64,000 bases of DNA from Lysobacter sp. (GTDB lineage Bacteria > Pseudomonadota > Gammaproteobacteria > Xanthomonadales > Xanthomonadaceae): the NCBI GenBank assembly GCA_019634715.1, contig JAHCAU010000006.1, positions 124,001 through 188,000 of the forward strand, written 5' to 3'. Position numbers and translations under genes: made by a program. Below, in pieces: positions 25,101-32,781 of the stretch (the first letter of the stretch is position 1; every line of letters begins with the position of its first letter). The notes under the pieces are model-generated. The model worked only from the letters and a program-made list of their open reading frames with translations. It had not been told where the DNA came from and did not search any database.

Positions 25101-25116
25101 GCGTATGGAGTGTCAT
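22108..25116 (-). CDS. TonB-dependent receptor 2
   Basis: This 1002-aa outer-membrane receptor has a signal peptide ending AMAQ near residue 33, then the plug domain (IEVTGTRIRQ, LVLLNGRRLG, IYGSDAIGGVVNIIT) and a beta-barrel ending FDIGRFWYAKYTHRF. AAGGA lies 7 bases before ATG 25116. Several paired cysteines in the extracellular-loop regions (for instance CVGATVASGC) are typical of the Xanthomonadaceae receptor group that imports larger substrates. It lacks the plug signature of the first receptor and has no complete ACCGGT operator, so I do not place it in the pectin regulon. Its substrate is unknown. Confidence 0.85.
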   Translation of the reverse strand: MTLHTHRLRDAIVLALAGSTLFSAGFSATAMAQDADTPRQPDELDRIEVTGTRIRQVDIETAAPVLTISRADIEKQGFQSVSDILQNISAMGSPPLTRAQPLSAGEAAGGTSISLRNLAAQRTLVLLNGRRLGVTTAGLADVSTIPAVAVERIEVLKDGASAIYGSDAIGGVVNIITRSNYDGASGSVYFGQYGEGDGTITNGDFAMGFAGDRGSLTIGAEWGKEEKVAASDRDYAAFPRSGLHPTDGWTAVHAGGGYVRAGTRVVLRPGGDPRNAADYVPQNLNAGTCVGATVASGCTPGSTQDKSNTNEQTDLRTPLERRGLFVDGVYDISERTRIRTNLLYSNRVTDRQVAGYPMQAASFNTPMAADSHFNPTPGTAIGNWWRRTWEVPRVSTSDLTTYRFVAALEGSFDLGERSFDWDLSYLRNNNKLEQSAFGNLNLANVRAAVGPSFLNAQGRVQCGTTANPISFNACVPWNPLLPFGVAGQGSLADRDVRNFLFQEEHSIGETTTTVVAANLAGNLFSLPAGDMGFALGYEHRTEEGRFVPDALAVTGGSTNLAAGPTRGRYSVDEVYAELQVPILADMAFAKELRLEVASRYSDYDTFGETTNNKIGLKWKPIDSLLLRATHADGFRAPTIADLYGGGSQTFAFFSDPCDVALGGSTAGSALRANCTNGVGGNGALGALAVTYRQLGQGFNPVGALPAQTPVAFSTRANPDLEPETSTSRTLGVAWNPSFVDGLYLSLDWWKIRIDDTIVPDSPTQVLSDCYVQAIASRCSPQLFTRDPTLGYVNFMTFFGGINAGYREVEGFDFDVSYRLKTERWGEFRIQSNSTYTSRDYFVSTNDPRNPYSVVGQFGTPNNTSSFRVRSNLNLGWQKGAFGVSFNSRYYSSMKEPCSYLARVGGVPQVGLECNDIEWRPTGVPLGQPGDSQLTPFRRVGSNTFHDLQVRWTTPWDGVVAIGANNVFGHEGPVMYSQPSANVSYYGGFDIGRFWYAKYTHRF

Positions 25117-25435
25117 GTCGTGTCCTTGCGAAGACGGTCGCCGCGCGCCCGGACGACGGCCGCACGCAGGCGACCGCATCGGATGCGATGCGAAAGAGAC
25201 GGGAAGGAGAAGTGCGGAACGACGGCGTTGCGCAGCGTCGTGTTCCTGCCATGACATTCGTGGTGGCGCATCGACACCGGACACGCGCATGCGACGGATC
25301 GTCGCCTTCATGCATCGCGAAGACGCGATCGCATTCGAGGGAACATGCGGCGGGAAGCGTGCTTGCGTGAAGCACTCCGGATGCATGTCCGGAGCGGGCG
25401 TCGTTGCGCGAAACGCGCGACGATCCAGCGCGCGA
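25117..25435. other. intergenic region upstream of TonB receptor 2
   Basis: This 319-bp stretch holds the promoter of the leftward receptor gene. A short imperfect hairpin at about 25215-25245 (ggaac ... gttcc) is the only structure I see. A GACACCGG half-site at 25273-25280 lacks the second half of the operator found at the pectin genes. Confidence 0.4.
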
Positions 25436-26506
25436 TCAGTCGCCGAAAAGACCGGTCGGGTATTCGGGTTTCTGCTCGCGCGCCATCAGCCGGCGCAGTC
25501 CCTCGGCCGGCGTGATGCCGCCGTGCAGCACATCGCGCACGGTGGAGGTGATCGGCAGTTCGACGCCGTGGCGATCCGCCTGGCGCATGACTTCGTCCGC
25601 GGTCTGGATCGATTCGACCACCTGGCCGATCTCGCGCACGGCATCGGCGATGGACTGGCCGCGACCGAGCGCGAGGCCGAGGCGGCGGTTGCGCGAGAGA
25701 TCGCCGGTGCAGGTCAGCACCAGGTCGCCGAGGCCGGCCAGGCCCATCAGCGTCTCGACCTTGCCGCCGATGGCGACGTTGAGGCGCAGCATTTCGTTGA
25801 GGCCGCGCGTGATCAGCCCGGCGCGCGCGTTGAGGCCGAGGCCCATGCCGTCGGCGACACCCGTGGCCACGGCAAGCACGTTCTTCATCGCGCCGCCGAG
25901 TTCGGCACCGAGCATGTCCTCGCCGGTGTAGGCGCGGAACGCGGGGCCGTGCAGGGTGTCGGCGACCTGCTGCGCGAACGCGGGCGTGTCGGAATGCACG
26001 GTGAGCGCGGTCGGCAGGCCGGCGGCGACTTCCTTCGCGAACGAAGGACCGGTGACCACGGCCAGCGGCACGTCGTCCGGCAGGATGCCGCCGGCGACTT
26101 CATGCAGGAAGCGCCCCGAGCCGGGTTCGAAGCCCTTGGTCGCCCAGGCCACGCCGGCGTGCGCCGGGCGCAGCGGCGCAAGCGCATGCAGGGTCTCGGC
26201 GAAGGCGTGAGAGGGCGTCACCACGAGCACCAGGTCGCAGCCAGCGAGCGCGGCGGCGAGGTCGGGGGTGGCGCGGAGGGTATCGGGCAGGGGAATCCCC
26301 GGCAGGTAGCGGGGATTCTCGTGGCGGCGATCGATGGCCGCGAGGGTGTCGCGATCGCGTCCCCACAGCACGGTGCGGTGACCGTGCCGGGCGATCAGGG
26401 CGGCGAGCGCGGTGCCCCAGGAACCGGCGCCGAGGACGGCGACGGCGGGCCTGGCGGCATCGCGGTCCGGAGACGGCAGGGGCGATTCCAGGGGTCCGGA
26501 CATCAT
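25436..26506 (-). CDS. gpsA: NAD(P)H-dependent glycerol-3-phosphate dehydrogenase
   Basis: This 356-aa cytoplasmic enzyme reduces dihydroxyacetone phosphate to sn-glycerol-3-phosphate for phospholipid synthesis. The dinucleotide-binding motif is [28 protein letters not shown] and [12 protein letters not shown] (the catalytic lysine region) follow, with [20 protein letters not shown] in the C-terminal half. GGAG precedes ATG 26506 by 9 bases. It lies 44 bp after secB in the same direction, an arrangement common in Gammaproteobacteria. The C-terminal tail is slightly longer than in E. coli. Confidence 0.94.
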   Translation of the reverse strand: MMSGPLESPLPSPDRDAARPAVAVLGAGSWGTALAALIARHGHRTVLWGRDRDTLAAIDRRHENPRYLPGIPLPDTLRATPDLAAALAGCDLVLVVTPSHAFAETLHALAPLRPAHAGVAWATKGFEPGSGRFLHEVAGGILPDDVPLAVVTGPSFAKEVAAGLPTALTVHSDTPAFAQQVADTLHGPAFRAYTGEDMLGAELGGAMKNVLAVATGVADGMGLGLNARAGLITRGLNEMLRLNVAIGGKVETLMGLAGLGDLVLTCTGDLSRNRRLGLALGRGQSIADAVREIGQVVESIQTADEVMRQADRHGVELPITSTVRDVLHGGITPAEGLRRLMAREQKPEYPTGLFGD

Positions 26507-26550
26507 GCGCGCCGCATCTCCATGACCAGCGAGTGACCTGCGAACGCCGA

Positions 26551-27048
26551 TCAGGCGTTGCCGGCGGTCTCGGTCCCGGCCAGGTCCTGCTGCGCGGCGC
26601 GCTGGCGGATGCCTTCGGCGTACAGCGCTTCGAAGTTGATCGGCTGCAGCAGGAACGGCGGGAAACCACCGGCGGTGATCAGGTCGCTGACCGCCTGACG
26701 GGCGTACGGGTACAGGATGTTCGGGCAATGCACGCCGAGCATGGCGTCGAGGGTCTGGTCGTCGAAGCCGCCGAGACCGAACAGGCCGGCCTGACGCACT
26801 TCCACCAGATAGATGGTCTTCTCGGCCAGCTTGCAGCTGAGGGTGACGCCCAGTTCGACTTCGAACAGGTTGTCGGCCACGCGCTGCACGCGCTGGTTGA
26901 GGTTCATTTCGAGGTTGGGCTGACCCTGTTCGGTGAACACCTGCGGCGCGCCGGGGGCTTCGAACGAGACATCCTTGACGTAGATCTTCTCGACCGCGAA
27001 GGTCGGGCCGTTGTTTTCGGCGGCGCCGTTGGCGACGGGTTCGGACAT
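26551..27048 (-). CDS. secB: protein-export chaperone SecB
   Basis: This 165-aa cytoplasmic chaperone binds unfolded precursors and hands them to SecA. The family core is plain: [19 protein letters not shown], then [21 protein letters not shown] and [17 protein letters not shown]. The acidic and alanine-rich ends are usual. AGGAG lies 8 bases before ATG 27048. It is followed by gpsA; the rhodanese gene lies upstream across a 190-bp gap. Glutaredoxin grxC, often between these genes, is absent here. Confidence 0.95.
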   Translation of the reverse strand: MSEPVANGAAENNGPTFAVEKIYVKDVSFEAPGAPQVFTEQGQPNLEMNLNQRVQRVADNLFEVELGVTLSCKLAEKTIYLVEVRQAGLFGLGGFDDQTLDAMLGVHCPNILYPYARQAVSDLITAGGFPPFLLQPINFEALYAEGIRQRAAQQDLAGTETAGNA

Positions 27049-27238
27049 GACAGGACTCCTGAAGGAAAAGCGGAAAAAGGAAAAGAGGTCGATTATGGCA
27101 TGGCACCGGCGGGGAGGCGCCGGCGGGACCGGGAGGTCCACCCCGTCACCGCGGCTCGACACGATCTGGGACCGCGCAGGCGGATTTCAACCGCCGGGCA
27201 CCCTGGCCGGACCCGTGGGCCGGCGCTGCCGGATCCGC

Positions 27239-27676
27239 TCAGCCCCGCCCCTTCACCAGCGGCAGATCGGCCGCCTGCCAGGCGGCGATGCCGCCGTCGA
27301 GGATGTGGACGTGCTGGAAACCGGCTTGCCTGAGGCGCTTGGCGGCGCCGGTCACGGTGACGCCGTTCTGGCAGACCAGCACCACCGGCAGGGCCTTGGC
27401 CGGGGCCAGGTGCTTGCCTTCGGGGTCGAACTGGTTCATCAGCACGTTCTTCGAGCCGGCGATGTGGCCCTTCTGGAAGTCGGCGGCCGCCCGCAGGTCG
27501 ACGACCAGTGCGTTCTCGCGGTTGATCATCACCACCAGTTCGGCGGGCCGCAGGGGCTTGTAGCTGCGGAAGAAGCGCGACAGTTCGTTGGCGATGATGG
27601 CCACGGTCAGGCCGGCCAGGGCGATGCTGTAGACGGGGTTGCGGCCTGCGAAGGCCCACAGTTCTTCGAAATTCAC
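27239..27676 (-). CDS. membrane-anchored rhodanese-domain protein
   Basis: This 145-aa protein has one N-terminal membrane segment (VYSIALAGLTVAIIANEL, about residues 15-32) followed by a rhodanese domain. The active-site loop is CQNGVTVTGA, with the persulfide-forming cysteine at about residue 102, so it could carry sulfur at the inner face of the membrane. The start is GTG 27676 and no good ribosome binding site is seen. Single-domain rhodaneses next to secB are common in Gammaproteobacteria. Its sulfur donor and acceptor are unknown. Confidence 0.85.
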   Translation of the reverse strand: MNFEELWAFAGRNPVYSIALAGLTVAIIANELSRFFRSYKPLRPAELVVMINRENALVVDLRAAADFQKGHIAGSKNVLMNQFDPEGKHLAPAKALPVVLVCQNGVTVTGAAKRLRQAGFQHVHILDGGIAAWQAADLPLVKGRG

Positions 27677-27782
27677 GGGAGGTCGGACCGGGAGGCGCGG
27701 CGGGGCCGCGTTGGGGGCGGCATTGTCGCCTGCGGCGGGCGCGCTGGCAAAACCGCGCGTGCCGGTACCTCCGCTGGCCGGG

Positions 27783-28220
27783 TCAGCGGCCGTCCCAGAA
27801 GTCGGGCAGATTGGCGACCCACCAGGTCTTGGCCTTGGCGTCGTAGCGCCAGATCTCGGTGTAGCGGACGCGACGCTGGTTGAGGGTGTTGCGGTTGACC
27901 ACTTCGATCTGGATCTCGCGCAGCGAGGTGCCGGGCTCCGGGCCGGGCATCGCGCCGAGTTCTCGGTAGCCGGTGACCTGGATCTGCTCGTAGCGCGAGA
28001 AATCCGCGGCGCTCATCGGCTTTTCCTCGCGCAGCTTGGGGTCGACCAGCGACCAGGCGCCCTCGAAATCGCCCCAGCGGATCGCCGCCGAATAGGCGTA
28101 CTGGTTCTTTTCGAGGGTGGTGCGCTTCTTGTTGGCCATCGCCGCGCCGGCCATGGACAGCAGCAGGACCAGGAGCAGCAGGCGGCTCAGGAATCGCATC
28201 GAGGCGGAAGCGGTGGGCAT
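27783..28220 (-). CDS. secreted hypothetical protein, 145 aa
   Basis: The frame from ATG 28220 has AGGA 6 bases upstream. It encodes a signal peptide (RFLSRLLLLVLLLSMAGAAMA) and a mature part of about 115 residues with an NTF2/SnoaL-like feel: helices with AIRWGDFEGAWSLVDP, then beta strands ending YTEIWRYDAKAKTWWVANLPDFW. It should be periplasmic. No catalytic residues can be named. It lies between the rhodanese and the thioesterase-like gene, all leftward, and may be co-transcribed with the latter across 33 bp. Confidence 0.7.
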   Translation of the reverse strand: MPTASASMRFLSRLLLLVLLLSMAGAAMANKKRTTLEKNQYAYSAAIRWGDFEGAWSLVDPKLREEKPMSAADFSRYEQIQVTGYRELGAMPGPEPGTSLREIQIEVVNRNTLNQRRVRYTEIWRYDAKAKTWWVANLPDFWDGR

Positions 28221-28253
28221 GTCGGGTCCTGCGGGGGCGGCGGCCTGCCGATC

Positions 28254-28745
28254 CTAACGCTTCAGGATGGCCGCGTAACGCGACCGGCTCTCGGTCGCCA
28301 CCCCGCCTTCAGGCAGGGGCACCGTCGCCAGCACCGCCAGCCGCGCCCGGCCCCGGTTGCGCAGGACCGCCAGGAACGTGTCCCAGGACTCGCCTTCGGC
28401 CAATTCGGCGACCGCCTCCAGGTCGCCGTACAGCGGGGCGCGATAGCGGATCTCGCTGTCGGCCACGAAGACATCGGCCTCCAGGCCGGCCTCGGCCAGG
28501 CGCAGGCTGATCAGGCCCCAGCCGGCCAGGGTCAGCAGCGAGGTGAGGCTGCCGCCGAAGGCGCAGCCCTTGTCGTTGACGTTGGCCGACAGCGGCGCGC
28601 GCAGGCGCAGGCGGCCGTCGTCATCCAGCCCTGCCACGCGCAGGGCCATCGCCGCGACCGGCGGCATCGCCAGCAGTTCGTCTTCGAGGGCGCGCAGCGG
28701 ATCGTGGGCGGGGGGCGGAACATGCAGGACTGCGGCGGTGGACAT
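28254..28745 (-). CDS. YiiD C-terminal-like thioesterase (hotdog fold)
   Basis: This 163-aa cytoplasmic protein resembles the C-terminal thioesterase domain of YiiD/FabY. The segment NVNDKGCAFGGSLTSLLTLAGWGL (central part near residues 57-76) is the family hallmark, and the conserved hotdog core ADSEIRYRAPLYGDLEAVAE follows. Members hydrolyse acyl-thioesters, but the substrate here is unknown. It stands alone without the N-acetyltransferase half of YiiD. Its start is 68 bp from the divergent hemD gene. The ribosome binding site is weak. Confidence 0.72.
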   Translation of the reverse strand: MSTAAVLHVPPPAHDPLRALEDELLAMPPVAAMALRVAGLDDDGRLRLRAPLSANVNDKGCAFGGSLTSLLTLAGWGLISLRLAEAGLEADVFVADSEIRYRAPLYGDLEAVAELAEGESWDTFLAVLRNRGRARLAVLATVPLPEGGVATESRSRYAAILKR

Positions 28746-28813
28746 CGGGTGCGGGGACTCGTCTTGCGGGGGGTGATGTTGCAGGGTATGGGTCGAATGG
28801 CCAAGCTGCGCGG

Positions 28814-29629
28814 ATGTCGCCATCCCGCAGCCCGCGCGCATACTACACAGCCGATACGGCATACGATGCCGCACGGTTGCAGGACGCTGCGTGCGCGCCG
28901 CTGGTGATCTCGCTGCGCCCGGCGAACGACCACGCCGCGATGCGCCGCGCCGCCGCCGCGCATGGCCTGCAGGTGCTCGCGCTGTCGCCCTGGCGCATCG
29001 CGGTCCGCGACGATGCCGACACCCGGCGCTCGCTGCGCGCGGCGCTGGCCGGCGACATCGTGATCGCCACCAGTCCGGCGGCGGTCCGCGCGGCGGCGAC
29101 GCTGGTCGCGCTGCGTGCGCGCCGTGGCCAGGCGTTCTGCGCGGTCGGCAGCGCCACTGCCGGCGCCCTGCACCGCGCCGGCATCCGCGAGGTGCATTCT
29201 CCCGAACGGATGGACAGCGAGGGCCTGCTCGCGCTCGAGGTGCTGCACGCAGTGCGCGGCCTGCATGTCGGCCTGCTCACCGCGCCGGGCGGCCGCGACC
29301 GCATCGCCCCCACCCTGCGCGCCCGCCGCGCCATCGTGCAGCGGGCCGATGTCTATGCCCGCCAGCCACAGCCGCCGTCGGCGCGCGCGATCGCTCGGCT
29401 GCGCGCGTTCGACGGCCCGCTGCTGCTGCCGGTGAGCAGCGGCGAAGCCCTGCTGTCGACGCTGGCCGCGGTGCCGGCCGACATCGCCACGCGCCTGCGC
29501 GACGCACGCACCTGGGTCGCGAGCGAACGCCTGGCCGATCTGGCGCGCGAGGCCGGCTGCCGCGATGTGCGCATCGCCGACGGGCCGCGTCCGGCGCAGT
29601 TGCTGGCACGCGTGGCCCGCGCCCCCTGA
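28814..29629 (+). CDS. hemD: uroporphyrinogen-III synthase
   Basis: This 271-aa protein closes hydroxymethylbilane into uroporphyrinogen III in heme synthesis. The family is poorly conserved, but PWRIAVRDD, the VIATSPAAVRAAATL segment, FCAVGSATAGAL and the VLTAP-like LLTAPGGRDRIAPTL are placed as in HemD. Position supports the call: hemX and hemY follow in the same direction. Start choice is uncertain; ATG 28814 gives a length slightly above the usual 250 aa, and later GTG codons are possible. A hairpin at 29629-29679 begins at its stop codon, so read-through may set the level of hemX-hemY. Confidence 0.82.
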   Translation: MSPSRSPRAYYTADTAYDAARLQDAACAPLVISLRPANDHAAMRRAAAAHGLQVLALSPWRIAVRDDADTRRSLRAALAGDIVIATSPAAVRAAATLVALRARRGQAFCAVGSATAGALHRAGIREVHSPERMDSEGLLALEVLHAVRGLHVGLLTAPGGRDRIAPTLRARRAIVQRADVYARQPQPPSARAIARLRAFDGPLLLPVSSGEALLSTLAAVPADIATRLRDARTWVASERLADLAREAGCRDVRIADGPRPAQLLARVARAP

Positions 29630-29679
29630 GAGCCTGTCCGGCCTCTCCGCGGTGCGTGCGGAGAGGCCGGACAGGCTCT
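29629..29679. repeat. 22-bp-arm inverted repeat after hemD
   Basis: Arms 29629-29650 and 29658-29679 are perfectly complementary with a 7-base loop. No run of T follows, so it is not a classical terminator. It may attenuate transcription or protect the RNA between hemD and hemX. Its agcctgtccgg core looks like a dispersed repeat. Confidence 0.7.
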
Positions 29680-29751
29680 GAACGCAGCGGCGGTCCCGCG
29701 CCCCTTGCCGTACCATGCCCGCAAGCGCCCTCACCGGCCATTGCGCGCCCC

Positions 29752-30813
29752 ATGACCGAACACGACCCGCCGCCGTCCGCCGAACCCGGCCCACCGGCGC
29801 CCGCCGCCGCACTGCCCACCTCGCCGCCACCGGCCACGACACCACCGGTGGCGCCGCCGACCTCGCCCGCGTCACCGCGCAACTGGCCGGCAACCGGCCT
29901 GTTCCTGCTTGCCCTCGCCGCCGGCGCCGGCTGGCTGTGGCATGTCGCGCAGGAACGCGCCGAACGCGAGGCCCGCGTCGAAGCCGAGGCCGCGCAGCAG
30001 CGCGATGCCCTGCAATCGCGCATCGAAGGCCTGCGCCGCGACGTGCGCAGCCACGGCCAGCGCCTGCAGCAGGCCGATGCCACGAACCGCGTGCTGCGCG
30101 ACGAGCTGATCGGCATGGGCCAGCGCGCGACGGTGCTGGAAGACCAGGTGGCGAAACTGGCCGACGCCAGCCGCGAGGGCGCGCAGGCGCTGCGTCTGGA
30201 CGAAGCCGAACTGCTGCTGACGCTGGGCGAACAGCGGCTGCGTCTGGCCGCCGATCTCGACGGCGCGCAACGCGCGTATGCGCTCGCCGCGGGCGTGCTG
30301 CAGGGCGTCGACAGTCCCTCCGCGCTGAACCTGCGCCAGGCGCTGGCGCAGGAACGCGCCGCGCTCGACGCGCTCGATGCCGATCCGCGCATCGCGGCGC
30401 TGGCCGGCCTCGATGCCTTCGCGCGCGCGCTGCCGCCGGACGACGCAGCACCGGCGCAGGGTGTCGATGTCGACGCTGCGGCCCCCTGGTGGGAACGCGT
30501 GCTCGCGCGGCTGGTGCAGGTGCGGCGCGCCGACGAGGCACTGGCGGTATCGGCGCACGATCGCGCCGCCGCGCGGATCGGACTGGAACTGGAGCTGGCG
30601 CTGGCGCGCACCGCCGCCGAACGCCGCGATGCGGATGCCTACCGCGCCGCACTGCTGCGCGCCGACGCCTGGCTGCCGCGGCTGTGGCCCGGCGGCGGCA
30701 ACGGTCGTCGCGGCGAACTCGAACGCCTGCGCGCGCTGCCGCTGGCGCCCGACCTGCCCACGCTGGGCAGCACCCTCGCACTGCTGCGCGCGCAGCGCGC
30801 CGGTCGCGCATGA
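29752..30813 (+). CDS. hemX: HemX-like membrane protein of the hem operon
   Basis: This 353-aa protein has a proline/alanine-rich cytoplasmic N-terminus, one membrane segment (about residues 46-62, GLFLLALAAGAGWLWHV), a coiled coil (about 65-140, rich in E, R and Q) and a C-terminal helical domain. This is the architecture of HemX, which accompanies hemD in many Proteobacteria. It is often annotated as a uroporphyrinogen methyltransferase, but no methyltransferase motif is present. Its role in heme synthesis is not established. Its stop overlaps the hemY start in ATGA. Confidence 0.8.
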   Translation: MTEHDPPPSAEPGPPAPAAALPTSPPPATTPPVAPPTSPASPRNWPATGLFLLALAAGAGWLWHVAQERAEREARVEAEAAQQRDALQSRIEGLRRDVRSHGQRLQQADATNRVLRDELIGMGQRATVLEDQVAKLADASREGAQALRLDEAELLLTLGEQRLRLAADLDGAQRAYALAAGVLQGVDSPSALNLRQALAQERAALDALDADPRIAALAGLDAFARALPPDDAAPAQGVDVDAAAPWWERVLARLVQVRRADEALAVSAHDRAAARIGLELELALARTAAERRDADAYRAALLRADAWLPRLWPGGGNGRRGELERLRALPLAPDLPTLGSTLALLRAQRAGRA

Positions 30814-31463
30814 CCCTGTTCCGCAACCTCCTGCTGTGGCTGCTGCTCGCACTGACCGGCGCGCTGCTCGCGCAGGCGCTGATCCAGGATGCGGGCTTCG
30901 TGCTGGTGCGCTACCTCGGCACCGAGATCGAGACCACGCTCGCCGGCGGCCTGCTGATGCTGTTCGCCGTGCTGGCGGCGGCCTGGGCGCTGTGGAAGCT
31001 GGCGACACTGCCGTTCCGGCTGTGGCGCTCGCGACGCGAACGCTTCGCCCGTGCCCGGCTGGCCGACGGCCTGGACGCCCTGCATCGCGGCGAACACGCG
31101 AAGGCGGAATCGCTGCTGGAACTGGCCGCGCAGGATGCGCAGTTCGCCGCGGCCGCACGCGTGGCGGCGGCACGCGCCGCGCATGCGCGCGGCGATCGCG
31201 AAGCCGCGCTGGCGCACCTGCATGCGCTGCCCGAACGCCATGCCGCCACGCGCGCGCTGGCGCTGGCCGACCTCGCGCTGGCCGATGGCCGCATCGACGA
31301 CGCGCGCGACGCGCTGGCCATGCTCGGTACGGACAACCCGCCGCCGCGCGCCGCGACGCTGCGCGCGCTGCTGGATGGCGCAGCCGACGACGATGTCGTC
31401 ATCGGCACGGTCGTCGACGGCATCGCGCCCGTCGACCCGGACCTCCCGGCCGGCGGTCGCTGA
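30810..31463 (+). CDS. hemY: HemY-like protein, short form (217 aa)
   Basis: The protein begins with two membrane segments (about residues 5-25 and 42-65) and the HemY_N pattern DAGFVLVRYLGTEIETTLAGG, followed by alpha-helical repeats resembling TPR (LADGLDALHRGEHAKAESLL). Typical HemY proteins are about 390-420 aa with several TPR units. This one ends after roughly 150 residues of repeat region, with an acidic tail VDGIAPVDPDLPAGGR. The stop is not at a visible frameshift. It overlaps hemX by four bases. Function in heme or membrane homeostasis is unproven; this is not the protoporphyrinogen oxidase also called HemY. Confidence 0.75.
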   Translation: MTLFRNLLLWLLLALTGALLAQALIQDAGFVLVRYLGTEIETTLAGGLLMLFAVLAAAWALWKLATLPFRLWRSRRERFARARLADGLDALHRGEHAKAESLLELAAQDAQFAAAARVAAARAAHARGDREAALAHLHALPERHAATRALALADLALADGRIDDARDALAMLGTDNPPPRAATLRALLDGAADDDVVIGTVVDGIAPVDPDLPAGGR

Positions 31464-31538
31464 ACGCACCGGGCGCACCGCGTCGGACATCCGCGGCGCC
31501 CTCGGCTATCCTGCGGCGAACGCGCCCACACGCCCCCG

Positions 31539-32657
31539 ATGACGCTCCCCGCCACCAACGCCCCCCGCATCGAACCGCATCCGCAGGACGCGCACCAGGT
31601 CAGGCTGCTGGGCGAATGGACGCTGCAGCACGCGCTGGCGATCGGCGCTGCGCTGCGCGAGCTGCCCGAGGATGCGCGCACCCTCGATGCCACCGGCGTG
31701 GCGCGCCTGGATTCGCTGGGCGTGCTGCAGCTGCTGCGCCATGCCAGGCGCAGCGGCCTGGATGCCGACGCGCTGCGCTTCCACGAGGCCCATCGCGCGC
31801 TGGTGCAGGTGATCGAGGACGTGCGCGACGGCCGCCCGAAGGCGAAGAAGGCCTACGGCGTCGCCGCCGCGCTGGAACGCCTGGGCCATGCGGTCCACGA
31901 CAACGCCCGCGAAGTGGTGGCGCTGGTCAGCTTCCTCGGCGAAACCCTGGTGAAGATGGGCCGCACGCTGGCGCAGCCGCGCCGCCTGCGCGCGATTTCC
32001 ACCGTGTACCACATGGAGCAGGTCGGCCTGGACGCGGTGCCGCTGGTCGCGCTGCTGTCGTTCCTGGTCGGCGCGGTGATCGCCTTCCTGGGCGCGAACA
32101 TCCTCGCCGACTTCGGCGCGTCCATCTACGTCGTCGAGCTGGTCAGCATCGCCTTCCTGCGCGAGTTCGCGGTGCTGCTGACCGCGATCATCCTCGCCGG
32201 GCGCACCGCCAGCGCGTTCACCGCGCAGATCGGCGCGATGGTCAATCGCGAGGAAGTCGACGCCATCCGCACGCTGGGGCTGGACCCGGTGGACCTGCTG
32301 GTGATCCCGCGCCTGATCGCGCTGCTGGCGATGCTGCCGCTGCTGACCTTCATCGCCATGCTCGCCGGCCTGCTCGGCGGCATGGTCGTGGGCATGAGCA
32401 GCCTGGACATCCCGATGCAGGCCTATTACGGCCGCATGCAGGAGACGATGGAACTGCGCCACTTCCTGGTCGGCATGTCGAAGGCGCCGGTGTTCGCGAT
32501 GGTCATCGGCCTGATCGGCTGCCTCGAAGGCCTGCAGGTCACCGGCACCGCGCAGTCGGTCGGCGAACGCACCACCTCCAGCGTCGTGCAGGCGATCTCG
32601 CTGGTGATCGTGCTCGACGCGTTCGCCGCGATCTGGTTCATGCACATGGGATGGTGA
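31539..32657 (+). CDS. lipid-transport ABC permease with N-terminal STAS domain (MlaE-type)
   Basis: This 372-aa protein joins a STAS-like domain (about residues 15-100, with TLDATGVARLDSLGVLQLLR) to an MlaE permease domain (about 115-372, five or six membrane segments). The permease shows the usual GRTASAFTAQIGAM and EEVDAIRTLGLDP motifs. With the following ATPase, MCE protein and lipoprotein it should form an Mla/Pqi-like complex that moves phospholipids between inner and outer membranes. In E. coli the STAS part is the separate protein MlaB; here it is fused. It is the first gene of the operon. Confidence 0.9.
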   Translation: MTLPATNAPRIEPHPQDAHQVRLLGEWTLQHALAIGAALRELPEDARTLDATGVARLDSLGVLQLLRHARRSGLDADALRFHEAHRALVQVIEDVRDGRPKAKKAYGVAAALERLGHAVHDNAREVVALVSFLGETLVKMGRTLAQPRRLRAISTVYHMEQVGLDAVPLVALLSFLVGAVIAFLGANILADFGASIYVVELVSIAFLREFAVLLTAIILAGRTASAFTAQIGAMVNREEVDAIRTLGLDPVDLLVIPRLIALLAMLPLLTFIAMLAGLLGGMVVGMSSLDIPMQAYYGRMQETMELRHFLVGMSKAPVFAMVIGLIGCLEGLQVTGTAQSVGERTTSSVVQAISLVIVLDAFAAIWFMHMGW

Positions 32658-32680
32658 GGATGAACATCACGGCACCCCGC

Positions 32681-32758
32681 CATCGGGTGCGCCCCGGCGC
32701 GCCGCTTTTTCTTCACACCGGCAAGGTCGGAAGCCGGTGCGCCGGGGCGCACCCGATG
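32681..32758. repeat. 20-bp-arm inverted repeat inside the Mla-type operon
   Basis: Arms 32681-32700 and 32739-32758 are perfect complements around a 38-base loop that itself holds a caccggc/gccggtg hairpin and a ttttt run. It lies between the permease and ATPase genes, so it may be a dispersed repeat inserted into the operon or an attenuator. Confidence 0.75.
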
Positions 32759-32781
32759 CAATCGTTCGGGAAGTCCGCCGG

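Noticed and set aside
21670..25254. A 1194-codon plus-strand frame opposite TonB receptor 2
   Set aside because: It reads as R/A/G-rich antisense; the minus strand encodes a complete receptor with plug and barrel.
25273..25280. A GACACCGG half-site upstream of TonB receptor 2
   Set aside because: The second half of the palindrome (TTACC) is missing, so I do not count it as an operator of the pectin regulon.
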